DNA from: Alloactinosynnema sp. L-07
Lineage (GTDB): Bacteria > Actinomycetota > Actinomycetes > Mycobacteriales > Pseudonocardiaceae
DNA length: 64,000 nt
NCBI RefSeq assembly: GCF_900070365.1
Contig: NZ_LN850107.1
Coordinates: 5,704,001 to 5,768,000 of the forward strand
Direction of reading: 5' to 3'
Shown here: positions 52,823-61,946 of the stretch, one piece after another
How the letters are laid out: each line of letters begins with the position of its first letter
Position numbering within the stretch: the first letter of the stretch is position 1
Program-made: the position numbers and the translations under genes
The notes under the pieces: model-generated
What the model saw: the letters and a program-made list of their open reading frames with translations, nothing else
Databases searched by the model: none
What the model was told of the DNA's origin: nothing

Positions 52823-53734
52823 CTACCGATACGGCGCCGGATCCACCGATGCCGGGTCCAGCCCACCCCCATGAACGTCCTTGAACCACCGCCCCCAGTC
52901 CGGCTTGCTGCCGTCGACGTCAGTGAACCCGTATTCCCGCATAAGAGTCCAACTGGCCAACGTCTTGCCCGAGAACCGCTTCACATCCGGATCCGAAGCC
53001 AGCGCCACCACCCCACGCCCAAGAAAGCGCGGAGTCTCCGACATCCGATAGTCGGGAACCGTGGTCGACTCCCACGTCTCCTCAGTCACCCCGTAGTGCT
53101 CCATCATCATCTCCGACCGCAAATACCCAGGCGTCACCGAAAGCCCAGTGCAGCCTTTCGCGGCCAGGTCGTCCGCCACCGCCCGCCCAATCGCCCGCAC
53201 GCCGGATTTCACCAAGTGATACGGGATCCCGACCGGACCCGGATAGTCATCCACATCCCCGTCCGTCACCTCGATGACCAACCCGCCAGGCTTGCCGACC
53301 ACCAACGGCACCAGCCGGTGCAGCGCGATCAGGTGCGTCTCCAGACCATTGCGAACGACCCCGAGCGCCTTGTCCAAATCGGACTCCCAGAACGGCGTGC
53401 CGAACTCCACGAACAGATCGCCACCCCAGATGTCGTCCACCAGGATGTCCAGCGCGCCATGGTCGGACGAGATCCGAGCCCGCAGAGCGTCCACATCGGA
53501 CAGAACCGTGTAGTCGCAGCGGACCGGGATACCGTGCCCCCCAGCCGAGGAGACCAGCTCAGCGGTCTCCTCGATGGTTTCCTTGCGTCCCATGGGAGAC
53601 GCGGTCTCCCGCGTGGTCCGACCCGTCACGTACACCGTCGCACCCGCCGCGCCCAGTTCCACCGCGATCCCGCGCCCACAGCCACGCGTCGCGCCGGTCA
53701 CCACGGCGACCTTGCCTTTCAAATCCACGATCAT
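52823..53734 (-). CDS. Short-chain dehydrogenase-like protein
   Basis: 303 residues from ATG 53734, whose ATGA overlaps the TetR stop. Cofactor motif VVTGATRGCGRGIAVELG, an Arg-rich NADP-type loop (VTGRTTRETASPMGRKE), DILVDDIWGG (replacing NNAG) and a YHLVKSG active-site Tyr/Lys. The usual catalytic Ser is not at the expected position (VIEVTDGDVDDYPG), so catalysis may be altered. Extended C-terminal part (about 240-303). Operon with TetR. Substrate unknown. Confidence 0.85.
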   Translation of the reverse strand: MIVDLKGKVAVVTGATRGCGRGIAVELGAAGATVYVTGRTTRETASPMGRKETIEETAELVSSAGGHGIPVRCDYTVLSDVDALRARISSDHGALDILVDDIWGGDLFVEFGTPFWESDLDKALGVVRNGLETHLIALHRLVPLVVGKPGGLVIEVTDGDVDDYPGPVGIPYHLVKSGVRAIGRAVADDLAAKGCTGLSVTPGYLRSEMMMEHYGVTEETWESTTVPDYRMSETPRFLGRGVVALASDPDVKRFSGKTLASWTLMREYGFTDVDGSKPDWGRWFKDVHGGGLDPASVDPAPYR

Positions 53735-54306
53735 CCCCTCCAGCCGTCTATTACCGCGTCCACGTCCTCCGCCAGCCGGTCGCCCAGCACACCGACCGGG
53801 CGGATCGACCAGTCCATCGATACCCCGTTCACCACCGCCAGCAAGACCCGCGCCGCCCGAACCGCATCCGGTGCGCGCGGGAGATCCGACGCGGCGGCGA
53901 CCACGGCCCGGCGAAGTTCGCCCTCCATCGCCGCGTAGTGCTCGCCCAGCAACCCCCGCAGAACCGGGTCGACCAGGTCGACACCGAGTTGGCCGAGGTG
54001 GTTGGCCGCCGTCTCGGCGTCGCCCAGGCCGAGGTGGGTGACGACCGCCGCCGCCCGCAGACCGTCCACAGGCGACTCGTGCGCCTCGGCCGCCGCGCGC
54101 ATGTCGAGCGCGACCCGACCGGTCCAATGGGTCGTCAGCGCGCGCAGCAGCCCGGCCTTCGAGCCGAACCGCTGCGCCACCGTGCCCACCGAGACCTGAG
54201 CCTCGGCGGCGACCTGGGCCAGGGTGAAGCCGGGCCCATTGCGCCCGATGATCTCGCCCGCCGCGTCGAGTAACCGCTGGTCGGTGATGGTCTTGGGGCG
54301 AGCCAC
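53731..54306 (-). CDS. TetR-family regulator
   Basis: 191 residues from GTG 54306. N-terminal DNA-binding domain: ITDQRLLDAAGEIIGRNGPGFTLAQVAAEAQVSVGTVAQRFGSKAGLLRALT. The C-terminal ligand domain is Ala-rich and helical. Translationally coupled to the SDR gene and preceded by a dyad TTAGTGAAC-N4-GTTCATTAA that is the likely operator, so the pair forms an autoregulated two-gene operon. Ligand unknown; the SDR substrate is a good candidate. Confidence 0.9.
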   Translation of the reverse strand: MARPKTITDQRLLDAAGEIIGRNGPGFTLAQVAAEAQVSVGTVAQRFGSKAGLLRALTTHWTGRVALDMRAAAEAHESPVDGLRAAAVVTHLGLGDAETAANHLGQLGVDLVDPVLRGLLGEHYAAMEGELRRAVVAAASDLPRAPDAVRAARVLLAVVNGVSMDWSIRPVGVLGDRLAEDVDAVIDGWRG

Positions 54307-54310
54307 ACCA

Positions 54311-54332
54311 TTAGTGAACCACAGTTCATTAA
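54311..54332. promoter_or_regulatory. Operator dyad of the TetR-SDR operon
   Basis: Inverted repeat TTAGTGAAC (54311-54319) and GTTCATTAA (54324-54332), eight of nine matched, four-base spacer, four bases upstream of the TetR GTG. Half-site GTTCAnTAA is AT-rich against the genome background. Autorepression likely. Confidence 0.7.
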
Positions 54333-54545
54333 TCGTGTCACCCCGACTCGGCGGCCATCCGGGATCAGGGTGGGGTCAGGGTCGTTCCCGATGAGGTCAG
54401 CCTCACGGTTGATGGAGGCTAGTCCCGCAAGGTGATCCCGGGTCGCGACCACAGGACGACGCGGGCGCCCATCCCGGCGGAACAGGATTTGTGCAGTGGG
54501 GGAGCCGTCGCGACCCGAGCGAGGCACCGGATACGAGGAGAAACC

Positions 54546-55481
54546 ATGATCGAGGCAGTCGGCCTCACCAAGCGGTATGGGAAGACCCTCGCCGTGGACA
54601 ACCTGTCGTTCAGCGTGCCGACGGGCCGGGTAACCGGCTTCCTCGGCCCGAACGGCGCGGGCAAGTCCACGACGATGCGGATGATCCTGGGACTGGACGC
54701 GCCGACCGGGGGCTCGGCGCTCATCGACGGGCAGCACTACCGCGACCTGCACCACCCGCTGCGCACCGTCGGCGCCTTGCTCGACGCCAAGTGGGTGCAC
54801 CCCAACCGCTCCGCGCGGGCGCACCTGCAGTGGATGGCCAAGTCCAACAAGATCTCCGCCAAGCGCGTCGACGAGGTCCTCGACCTGGTCGGCCTCACCT
54901 CCGTGGCGAGCAAGCGCGCGGGCGGCTTCTCCCTCGGCATGTCCCAGCGCCTCGGCATCGCCGCCGCGCTGCTGGGCGACCCGCAGGTGCTGCTGTTCGA
55001 CGAGCCGGTCAACGGTCTGGACCCCGAGGGCATCCTTTGGATCCGCAAGTTCATGCACCGCCTGGCCGACGAGGGCCGCACGGTCTTCGTCTCCAGCCAC
55101 CTGCTCTCCGAGATGGCGCTGACCGCGCAGGAACTCGTCGTCATCGGCCGCGGCAAGCTCATCATGCAGACCAGCACCGAGGACTTCGTGGCCCAGGCCA
55201 CCGAGAACACCGTCCGCGTCCGCAGCCCGCACCTGTCGGCGCTGCGCACCGCGCTCGGCCGCACCGGGGTCGGACTGCGCGACGAGGGCGAGAGCCTGAT
55301 CGTGTCCGGGATGGACTGCGCCGACATCGGCGAGCTGGCCGCCTCCACCGGCGCCGTGCTGCACGAGCTGAGCCCGCAGCGCGGTTCGCTGGAAGAGGCG
55401 TTCATGCAGCTGACCGGCGACTCCGTGGAGTACCACACCGATCTGACCGACAACGCGGCTCTCGTCGGCGCGGGGAAGTGA
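54546..55481 (+). CDS. ABC-2 type exporter ATP-binding protein
   Basis: 311 residues from ATG 54546 with CGAGGAG upstream. Walker A GPNGAGKSTTMRM, signature FSLGMSQRLGIAAALL, Walker B VLLFDEPVNGLDPEG, His switch SSHLLSE. The C-terminal about 90 residues form the extra domain common in multidrug/antibiotic exporters of the DrrA/BcrA class. It drives two downstream permeases encoded by duplicate genes. Stop overlaps a possible GTG of the first permease (GTGA). Substrate unknown; antibiotic or lipid export is typical. Confidence 0.93.
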   Translation: MIEAVGLTKRYGKTLAVDNLSFSVPTGRVTGFLGPNGAGKSTTMRMILGLDAPTGGSALIDGQHYRDLHHPLRTVGALLDAKWVHPNRSARAHLQWMAKSNKISAKRVDEVLDLVGLTSVASKRAGGFSLGMSQRLGIAAALLGDPQVLLFDEPVNGLDPEGILWIRKFMHRLADEGRTVFVSSHLLSEMALTAQELVVIGRGKLIMQTSTEDFVAQATENTVRVRSPHLSALRTALGRTGVGLRDEGESLIVSGMDCADIGELAASTGAVLHELSPQRGSLEEAFMQLTGDSVEYHTDLTDNAALVGAGK

Positions 55482-55486
55482 CTTCC

Positions 55487-56248
55487 ATGACTCTGCTCGC
55501 CGTCGAACGCATCAAGCTCTTCACTACCCGCTCGCCGTGGTGGAGCACCCTCGCCGCCCTGGCCGTCACCGTCGGCTTCGCCGCGCTCATGGCGGGCACC
55601 GCCGAGACCGAGATCCCGATGACCGTCGCGGCCTCCCAGTTCGGCTACAGCTTCGGCCTCGTAGTCGTCATGGTCATGGCCGCGCTGGCGGTCACCACCG
55701 AGTACCGGTTCTCCACGATCCGGGCGACCTTCCAGGCCATCCCCAACCGCACCGCGGCGCTGCTGGCCAAGACCGTCGTCGTCGCCCTGCTCGCCGCGGT
55801 CATCGGCGAACTGGCCGCCTTCGGCTCCTGGGGCGTCGCGTCCCTGATCAGCCCGGCCGACCTGGCGATCAACACCGCCTTCGAGTGGCGCGCTGTGGCC
55901 GGTGTCGGCCTGGTCTACGCCCTGGCCGGGATCGTCTCGGTCGCCGTGGGCATCCTGATCCGGCACTCGGCGGGCGCGATCTCGCTGCTGCTCATCTACA
56001 CCCAGCTGGTCGAGTCGCTGATCTCGTTTATCCCCGAGGTGGGCGACGACATCCACAAGTGGCTGCCGTTCAACCTGGCCAACCACTTCCTCACCGGCAA
56101 TCCCGATCTGACCGGCAGGCCCCAGGAGTTCGGCCCGATGATCACCGACGTGACCATGAATCCATGGTCCGCGCTGGCGCTGTTCGCCGGGTTCTCCGTG
56201 GTCATGCTGGCAGGCTCGCTGGCGGTCGCGAACCGGAGGGACGCCTGA
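55487..56248 (+). CDS. ABC-2 type permease, copy 1
   Basis: 253 residues from ATG 55487, chosen because its N-terminus (MTLLAVERIKLF) matches the paralogue that follows; a GTG nine bases upstream overlaps the ATPase stop. Six membrane helices; characteristic TEYRFSTIRATFQAIPNRTAALLAKTVV. About two-thirds identical by eye to the next protein, so the two arose by tandem duplication and likely form a heterodimeric channel. Confidence 0.9.
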   Translation: MTLLAVERIKLFTTRSPWWSTLAALAVTVGFAALMAGTAETEIPMTVAASQFGYSFGLVVVMVMAALAVTTEYRFSTIRATFQAIPNRTAALLAKTVVVALLAAVIGELAAFGSWGVASLISPADLAINTAFEWRAVAGVGLVYALAGIVSVAVGILIRHSAGAISLLLIYTQLVESLISFIPEVGDDIHKWLPFNLANHFLTGNPDLTGRPQEFGPMITDVTMNPWSALALFAGFSVVMLAGSLAVANRRDA

Positions 56249-56973
56249 TGACGCTGCTCGCGGTCGAGCGCATCAAGCTGTTCAGCACCCGCTCGCCGTG
56301 GTGGAGCATCGTCGCGGCGCTGGGCCTGACGATCGGTTTCACGGCGCTGAGCGTCGGCACCAAGGACGCGGGCTTCCCCGTCACAATGGGCGAGACCCAG
56401 TTCGGCCGGATGTTCGGGCTGATGGTGGTCATGGTGATGGCCGCGCTGGCCGTCACCACCGAGTACCGGTTCTCCACGATCCGCACGACGTTCCAGGCTA
56501 TCCCCAACCGCAGCGCGGCCCTGCTGGCCAAGACCGCGGTCGTGGGTCTGCTGGCCGCGGTCATCGGTGAGGTCGCCGCGTTCGGCTCGTGGGGCATCGC
56601 CAACCTGTTGCAGCCCGCCGCCGACCTGGGCATCCACACCGCGGCGGACTGGCGGCTGATCGCGGGCACCGGCCTGGTCTACGGCCTCGGCGCGGTACTC
56701 GCGGTCGCGGTCGGCACGCTGATCCGGCAGTCGGCCGGCGCGGTCTCGGTGCTGCTGATCTGGCCGCTGCTGGTCGAGACGCTGGTCCAGCTCATCCCCA
56801 AGGTGGGCCAGGACATCGCCTGGCGGATGCCGTTCACCAACGCCAACGAGTTCGTTGCGGGGCCGTCGCCGGACGCGCCGTTCAGCCCGTGGGTCTCGCT
56901 GGCGTACTTCGCCGGGACCGTTGGGGTCTTCCTGGCCGCCGCGCTGGTCGTCGCGTCGAAGCGGGACGCGTAG
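56248..56973 (+). CDS. ABC-2 type permease, copy 2
   Basis: 241 residues; the ATG overlaps the preceding stop (TGATG). Same start MTLLAVERIKLF, same TEYRFSTIRTTFQAIPNRSAALLAKTAVV core and six helices. It lacks about 12 residues of the loop present in copy 1 before the last helix. Last gene of the exporter operon; a GC-rich hairpin follows at 57019-57054. Confidence 0.9.
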   Translation: MTLLAVERIKLFSTRSPWWSIVAALGLTIGFTALSVGTKDAGFPVTMGETQFGRMFGLMVVMVMAALAVTTEYRFSTIRTTFQAIPNRSAALLAKTAVVGLLAAVIGEVAAFGSWGIANLLQPAADLGIHTAADWRLIAGTGLVYGLGAVLAVAVGTLIRQSAGAVSVLLIWPLLVETLVQLIPKVGQDIAWRMPFTNANEFVAGPSPDAPFSPWVSLAYFAGTVGVFLAAALVVASKRDA

Positions 56974-57018
56974 AAAACTGGTCGCCGTCGTCGGGGGACG
57001 GCGGTGACCGAGGGAAGC

Positions 57019-57054
57019 GGGCTCGGTCCACCTTTCGGGGGGTGGGTCGGGCCC
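57019..57054 (+). terminator. Probable terminator after the exporter operon
   Basis: Arms 57019-57032 (GGGCTCGGTCCACC) and 57041-57054 (GGTGGGTCGGGCCC) pair with three G-U or mismatched positions and an eight-base loop, followed by GTTCCTGTTT. Confidence 0.55.
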
Positions 57055-57243
57055 GTTCCTGTTTCCGCCCGCGGTGAGGGGCTTTCGCCCCTTGCCCTCG
57101 GAGAGGACGATTACTTACAACAAGCACTCGGATTAAGACCACGTTAAGTAGCTGTGATGTTGAGCACATCGTGCGGACGGGACCCGCCGATTCGGGTCTG
57201 ATCATGGTTCACAGTCCCGTCTCGGAGCCCATGGAGGTGGACC

Positions 57244-57810
57244 TTGACGGTGGTTGACGCCGGTACGCCACAACGGATCCCGACGCCGCAGAGTCGCGGC
57301 CTGCATGTCGAGCCCATGATCGGCCTGGAGTGGTCCGAGGCGCTCGAACAGCCCTTCGGCGCCCAGCCGGGCTCGCCAGGCGAGGCCCGCCTGTCGTGGG
57401 TCCACCGCGCGCCCGAGGTCCAGGTGCTCGCCCTCTACCGGGCCGCGCGCGCCGCGGATCCCGACGTGCCCGCCCCGTGGTGGCTGCGTGCCCTCGCGGC
57501 CGGGACGCTGACCAGCCGACTCGAAGGCTGCCGCATCGAGGACCGGGTCACCAAGCTGCTCGACGCGCGCCCCGGCTGGGTGTTCGTGCCGTGGGGCGAG
57601 GAAGGCGAACCGGGGTACTGGGAGTACATGCCCTCCGAGCGCGCGCTGAGCCGCCCCGGCATGCCGACCACCCTCGCCCACACCGACCGGCACACCGGCT
57701 GGATCGACGTCGTGCCCGTGCACGCGGGTCCGACGCCGCCGCCCATCGCCGTCGGCGGGCTGGCCGACCTGCGCGCCAACCTCGCCCGGCTGGAGTCGCT
57801 GACCCCCTGA
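57244..57810 (+). CDS. Hypothetical protein
   Basis: 188 residues from TTG 57244 with GGAGG six bases upstream (GTG 57250 possible). No recognised domain. Contains RGLHVEPMIGLEWSEALEQPF, then an Ala-rich helical region, RPGWVFVPWGEEGEPGYWEYMPSERALSRPGMPTT and a short C-terminal helix. Rich in Trp and Pro; globular, cytosolic. Located 18 bases upstream of trmB, so probably co-transcribed with it. Function unknown. Confidence 0.7.
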   Translation: MTVVDAGTPQRIPTPQSRGLHVEPMIGLEWSEALEQPFGAQPGSPGEARLSWVHRAPEVQVLALYRAARAADPDVPAPWWLRALAAGTLTSRLEGCRIEDRVTKLLDARPGWVFVPWGEEGEPGYWEYMPSERALSRPGMPTTLAHTDRHTGWIDVVPVHAGPTPPPIAVGGLADLRANLARLESLTP

Positions 57811-57828
57811 CCTGGCAGGCTGGTCGGC

Positions 57829-58533
57829 GTGACACCGACCGAACAGGAGCCGCGCAAGCGCGCCGTGGTGAGTTTCGTGCACCGCGGCGGCCGGATGACC
57901 GTGGGCCAGGGCAAGGCGTGGGACCGGCGCTGGGACGAGCTGGGCAAGCAGGTTCCCCAGCTGCCGCCCGGCCCGATCGACCTCGACTCCTGGTTCGGCC
58001 GGTCGGCGCCGGTGCTGCTGGAGATCGGGTCCGGCATGGGCGAGACCACCTCGCAGCTGGCCAAGGCGGCCCCGGAGCTGAACTACCTCGCCGTCGAGGT
58101 CTACCAGCCGGGCCTGGCCCAGCTGATGCTGCGCGCGGAGGCCCTGGAGCTGACCAACCTGCGGCTGCTGCGCGGCGACGCGGTCGTGCTGCTCGGCGAG
58201 CACATCCCGGTCGGGTCGCTGGCCGGTGTGCGCATCTTCTTCCCGGATCCGTGGCCGAAGAAGAAGCACCACAAGCGGCGGCTGGTCCAGCCCGAGTTCA
58301 TCGCCTTGGTCGCCTCCCGGCTCGCGCCCGGCGCGACCATCCACCTGGCCACCGACTGGGAGAACTACGCCGAGCAGATGCTCGAAGTGCTCTCGGCCGA
58401 GCCGACGCTGCGCAACCGGTACGACGACTGGGCGCCGCGGCCGGACTGGCGGCCGGTGACAAAGTTCGAGTCCCGGGCCCGCGAAGAGGGACGGATCAGC
58501 CGGGATCTGATCTTCGAACGAGTGAATGATTGA
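57829..58533 (+). CDS. trmB: tRNA (guanine-N7-)-methyltransferase
   Basis: 234 residues from GTG 57829. SAM-binding motif LLEIGSGMGETT; conserved VEVYQPGLAQLMLRAE; the family signature FFPDPWPKKKHHKRRLVQPEF; and TDWENYAEQMLEVL near the end. The enzyme methylates G46 of tRNAs in the cytosol. Complete, normal length. Confidence 0.95.
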   Translation: MTPTEQEPRKRAVVSFVHRGGRMTVGQGKAWDRRWDELGKQVPQLPPGPIDLDSWFGRSAPVLLEIGSGMGETTSQLAKAAPELNYLAVEVYQPGLAQLMLRAEALELTNLRLLRGDAVVLLGEHIPVGSLAGVRIFFPDPWPKKKHHKRRLVQPEFIALVASRLAPGATIHLATDWENYAEQMLEVLSAEPTLRNRYDDWAPRPDWRPVTKFESRAREEGRISRDLIFERVND

Positions 58534-58612
58534 CCGACGGTGACGGCTGGATGGGGTAAACCACTCGTCCGAGTAGTCGAGCTGCGGTCCTGAAGTACCG
58601 ATATCCAGTGAT

Positions 58613-59641
58613 GTGACCGCACTGCGCGACGACGTCCTGCCCCTGCCCCGCGCGATCCCGCACACCACCGACTCCGTAGCGGACCTCGAACAAGAGGCCG
58701 CGCACTTCCTGCGCCTGTACCACGCCGCCCGGCCCAAAGCGGGCGCCGTCCACGAGCGGATGGCCAAGGTGCGCGCCGAGATCGCGGCCACCGGCACCTA
58801 CCGCCACACCCAGGCCGAGCTGGCCTTCGGCGCCCGCGTGGCGCTGCGCGACAGCGGCTGGTGCCCCAGCGCGGTGCCGTGGCGCGGCCTGCTGGTGCGC
58901 GACCTGCGCGCCGTGCGCGACGCCGACACCGTGGTCGCCGAGTGCGGCAAGCACCTGCGGACCGCGGGCCTGGGCGGCCAGGTCCGCCCCACGGTCACCG
59001 TCTTCGCCCCCGACACGCCGTGGCGGCGCGGCCCGCGCATCCGAAACGACCAGCTCGTGCGCTACGCGGGCTATCGCGGCGTGCCCGACGGGGACATCGG
59101 CGACCGCCGCTACACCGACTTCACCACCGTCGTGGGCAAGCTCGGCTGGCGCCCGCCGCTGACCAGGGGCGCCTTCGACCGGCTGCCCCTGGTCGTGGAG
59201 ACCGACGACGAGGGCATCACCCTGCACACGCTGCCCAGCGAAGTCGTGCGCGAGGTCGCCTTGGTCCACCCGACGCTGCCTTGGTTCGCCGAGCTGGGCC
59301 TGCGCTGGCACGCCGTGCCGGTGATCAGCAACCAGCGGTTGCACATCGGCGGCATCGACTACCCCGCCGCGCCGTACAACGGCGTCTACCTGTGCCGCGC
59401 GATCGGCGAGGACGTCATCGCCGACGACTCCGCCTACGGGCTGGCGCGGGTGATCGCCGCCCGGCTCGGCCTCGACACCGCCAGCGAGCGCACCCTGTGG
59501 CGCGACCGGGTCGCCGTCGAGTGCAACCGCGCGGTGCTGCACTCGTTCGACGCGGCCGGGGTCACCGTCGAACACTCGGCCGAGGCCTACGCGTCACCCG
59601 CGTCGTCCCACGGCAGACCGGCGTTCCTCCGCCAGCGTTAA
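58613..59641 (+). CDS. Divergent nitric oxide synthase oxygenase-like protein
   Basis: 342 residues from GTG 58613. Clear NOS-oxygenase architecture: RHTQAELAFGARVALRDSGWC with the proximal heme Cys84, RPTVTVFAPD, NDQLVRYAGYRGV, FDRLPLVVE, VHPTLPWFAELGLRWHAVPVISN, HIGGIDYPAAPYNG and LGLDTASERTLWRDRV. The substrate-arginine-binding Glu, normally in the (W)YM-TEIG segment, is replaced: here VYLCRAIG with Ala263. The final about 40-50 residues that carry the pterin-site Trp are missing. It therefore binds heme plausibly but may not make NO from arginine. The next gene starts 11 bases later, so nothing was lost to annotation. Confidence 0.8.
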   Translation: MTALRDDVLPLPRAIPHTTDSVADLEQEAAHFLRLYHAARPKAGAVHERMAKVRAEIAATGTYRHTQAELAFGARVALRDSGWCPSAVPWRGLLVRDLRAVRDADTVVAECGKHLRTAGLGGQVRPTVTVFAPDTPWRRGPRIRNDQLVRYAGYRGVPDGDIGDRRYTDFTTVVGKLGWRPPLTRGAFDRLPLVVETDDEGITLHTLPSEVVREVALVHPTLPWFAELGLRWHAVPVISNQRLHIGGIDYPAAPYNGVYLCRAIGEDVIADDSAYGLARVIAARLGLDTASERTLWRDRVAVECNRAVLHSFDAAGVTVEHSAEAYASPASSHGRPAFLRQR

Positions 59642-59652
59642 AGTTCCCAGCT

Positions 59653-60960
59653 ATGAGCCTGCGCTTGCGTGCCCCGATTGTCCTGCCCTGCGACGCCGCG
59701 TGTTCGGTGCTGCGCGACGCGGTGGTCGACATCGGCGCCGACGGCCGGATCCTCCACTGTGGACCGACGGCGACCGCGCCCGCGTCCGACGCGCCCGTGC
59801 GCCTGCTGACCGGCATCCTCATGCCCGGCCTGGTCAACACCCACGCGCACAGCCCGATGACGGTCCTGCGCGGGATGGGCGACAACCTTCCGCTGATCCG
59901 CTGGCTCACCGAGGTCATCTGGCCCGCCGAGGGCAAGCTGACCGGCCAGGACGTCTACGCGGGCATGGTCCTCGGCTCAGTGGAGATGCTCCGCGCGGGC
60001 GTGACCACCAGCGCCGAGATGTACTTCCACGGCGAGGACGTCGCCCGCGCGATCATCGACACCGGCGCCCGTGGCGTCATCGCCCCGGCCGTGCTCGACG
60101 GACTCGGCATGGACTGGCGGAAGATGCTGGCCGACATCAGCACCTGGATCGACGCCGACGGCCTGCGCTTCGGCCCCGGCGAGCGCGTCGAGCTGGGCTA
60201 CGGCCCGCACTCGGCCTACACACTGCCGCCCGCCGCGCTGACCGAGGTCGCCGAAGCGGCCAGGCAGCGCGACGCCCTGGTCCAGATCCACGTCGCCGAG
60301 TCACTCCCGGAAGACCAGACCCAACGCGCCGAGCACGGGTCGGTCCCGGCCCTGCTCGCCAAGGTCGGCTTCTTCGGCGGCCGCGTGCTCGCCGCCCACT
60401 CGGTGCACCTGTCCGACACCGACATCGCCCTCTACGCGGACAACGGGGTCGGCGTCGCGCACTGCCCCGGCTCGAACACCAAACTCGCCTCCGGCATCGC
60501 CCGCCTCACCGACCTGCGAGCGGCGGGCGTCGCGATCGGCCTGGGCACCGACGGCCCAGCCAGCAACGACGACCTGGACCTCTGGGAGGACATGCGCCTG
60601 GCCGCCCAACTGGCTCGCGTGTCCACAATGGACCCAACCGCACTCGGCGCCGCCGACACCCTGCTACTAGCCACCCGAGGCGGCGCCCAAGCCCTACACC
60701 GCAACGACATTGGCGCCCTGGAAGCGGGCCGCTGGGCCGACCTGGTCCACGTCGGCATCGACGACCCAGCCTTCGCCGCAGGCCTGGACGTACCCGACAC
60801 CCACCTGATCGCAAACCTGGTGTGGGCAGCCGGATCCAGGACAGTCTGCGACGTCTGGGTCGCGGGCGAACAGGTAGTCGCCGACCGCGAACCAACCAGA
60901 ATCGACCGCACAGAAGCACAGGCGATGGCCGGAAAGGTAACCACCCGCCTGCTTGCGTAG
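59653..60960 (+). CDS. SAH/MTA deaminase-like amidohydrolase
   Basis: 435 residues from ATG 59653. Amidohydrolase metal sites: NTHAHSPMTVLRG (two His), QIHVAESLPEDQ, LAAHSVHLSDTDI and LGTDGPASNDDLDLWEDMRL with the catalytic Asp, as in MtaD/SsnA-like deaminases. It would deaminate S-adenosylhomocysteine, 5'-methylthioadenosine or a related compound in the cytosol. Starts 11 bases after the NOS-like stop, so the two are probably one operon; the functional link is unclear. Confidence 0.9.
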   Translation: MSLRLRAPIVLPCDAACSVLRDAVVDIGADGRILHCGPTATAPASDAPVRLLTGILMPGLVNTHAHSPMTVLRGMGDNLPLIRWLTEVIWPAEGKLTGQDVYAGMVLGSVEMLRAGVTTSAEMYFHGEDVARAIIDTGARGVIAPAVLDGLGMDWRKMLADISTWIDADGLRFGPGERVELGYGPHSAYTLPPAALTEVAEAARQRDALVQIHVAESLPEDQTQRAEHGSVPALLAKVGFFGGRVLAAHSVHLSDTDIALYADNGVGVAHCPGSNTKLASGIARLTDLRAAGVAIGLGTDGPASNDDLDLWEDMRLAAQLARVSTMDPTALGAADTLLLATRGGAQALHRNDIGALEAGRWADLVHVGIDDPAFAAGLDVPDTHLIANLVWAAGSRTVCDVWVAGEQVVADREPTRIDRTEAQAMAGKVTTRLLA

Positions 60961-61031
60961 GCATGGCACGGCTTTCCGCCAAGGGCCACCGCAGCACCCA
61001 GCACACACCGCCAGCACCCCAGCACCCCCGA

Positions 61032-61053
61032 AACGTAAGGGGCCCAACAGAAA
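61032..61053. repeat. Left remnant of hairpin repeat copy 2
   Basis: AACGTAAGGGGCCCAACAG (61032-61050) matches the leader of copy 1 at 52641-52659 except one base, followed by AAA, the 3-bp target duplication of the IS3 element. The rest of the copy resumes at 62497. Confidence 0.75.
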
Positions 61054-61091
61054 TGAACCGCTCCCCGGAAGTTGGACTGCGTAAGTAAAGG

Positions 61092-61946
61092 TTAGGGCGC
61101 GAGGGCCTGGGCTCGGTATTCGACCGGGCTCAGGCCCTTCAGCGTGGTGGAGATGCGGGTGTTGTTGTACCAGTCGAGGTACTCGTCCAGGGCTGTGGTG
61201 AACTCCTCGACGGTGCCGAACGTGTCATGGTTGAACATTTCCTCCTTGAGGTGGCCGAAGAAGTTCTCGGCGAGTGAGTTGTCCAGGCAGTTGGCTCGCC
61301 GGGACATCGACTGCGGCAGACCCGCGTCGGCCAGCAGCGCGCGCCAGGAGGCGTGTTGGTACTGGAAGCCCTGGTCGGAGTGCACCAGCGGTGTGGCCCC
61401 GGCGTTCAGGGTGGCGATGGCCTCGCGCAGCGAGGAGTTCGTCAGTTCCAGCGACGGGGACGGGCCGTGGGTGTAGGCGATGACGGATCGGTCGAACAGG
61501 TCGATCACCGGTGACAGGTAGATCTTGCGGTCCGCGATGCGGAACTCGGTGACGTCGGTGACCCACTTCGTGTCGGGGGCCTGGGCGCTGAACTGGCGGT
61601 TCAGCACGTTCTCGGCGACCGTGCCTGCCTGCCCGAGCCAGGACCGATACCGCCGCGGCCGCCGCACCTTGCAGACCAGGCCCAGGGTGTTCATCAGCTT
61701 GAGCACGGTCTTCTTGGCCACCCGCCGGCCCTGGCGGGCCAGCACGAGGTGAATCCGCCGATGCCCGTATCGGCCACGAGCCTGCTCGAACGCCTCGGTG
61801 ATCGCGGCCTTGAGACCCGCGTGCGGATCGGGGCGCGACAGCCGGGCCTGCTGGTAGAAGAACGTCGACCGGGCCACACCGGCGACCTCCAGCAGCACCG
61901 GCAGCGGATAGTCGGCCTTGAGAGTGGCGATGACCTGGGTTTTCAC
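61092..61946 (-). CDS. IS3-family transposase OrfB (integrase core)
   Basis: 284 residues. HTH_21-like start (ARGRYGHRRIHLVLARQG) and rve integrase core with the DDE residues: TKWVTDVTEF (Asp), PLVHSDQGFQYQ (Asp) and the Glu in CLDNSLAENFFGHLKEE. In vivo most activity comes from the OrfAB fusion made by frameshifting at 61976-61982. Frame is intact, so the element may be active. Confidence 0.92.
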   Translation of the reverse strand: MKTQVIATLKADYPLPVLLEVAGVARSTFFYQQARLSRPDPHAGLKAAITEAFEQARGRYGHRRIHLVLARQGRRVAKKTVLKLMNTLGLVCKVRRPRRYRSWLGQAGTVAENVLNRQFSAQAPDTKWVTDVTEFRIADRKIYLSPVIDLFDRSVIAYTHGPSPSLELTNSSLREAIATLNAGATPLVHSDQGFQYQHASWRALLADAGLPQSMSRRANCLDNSLAENFFGHLKEEMFNHDTFGTVEEFTTALDEYLDWYNNTRISTTLKGLSPVEYRAQALAP

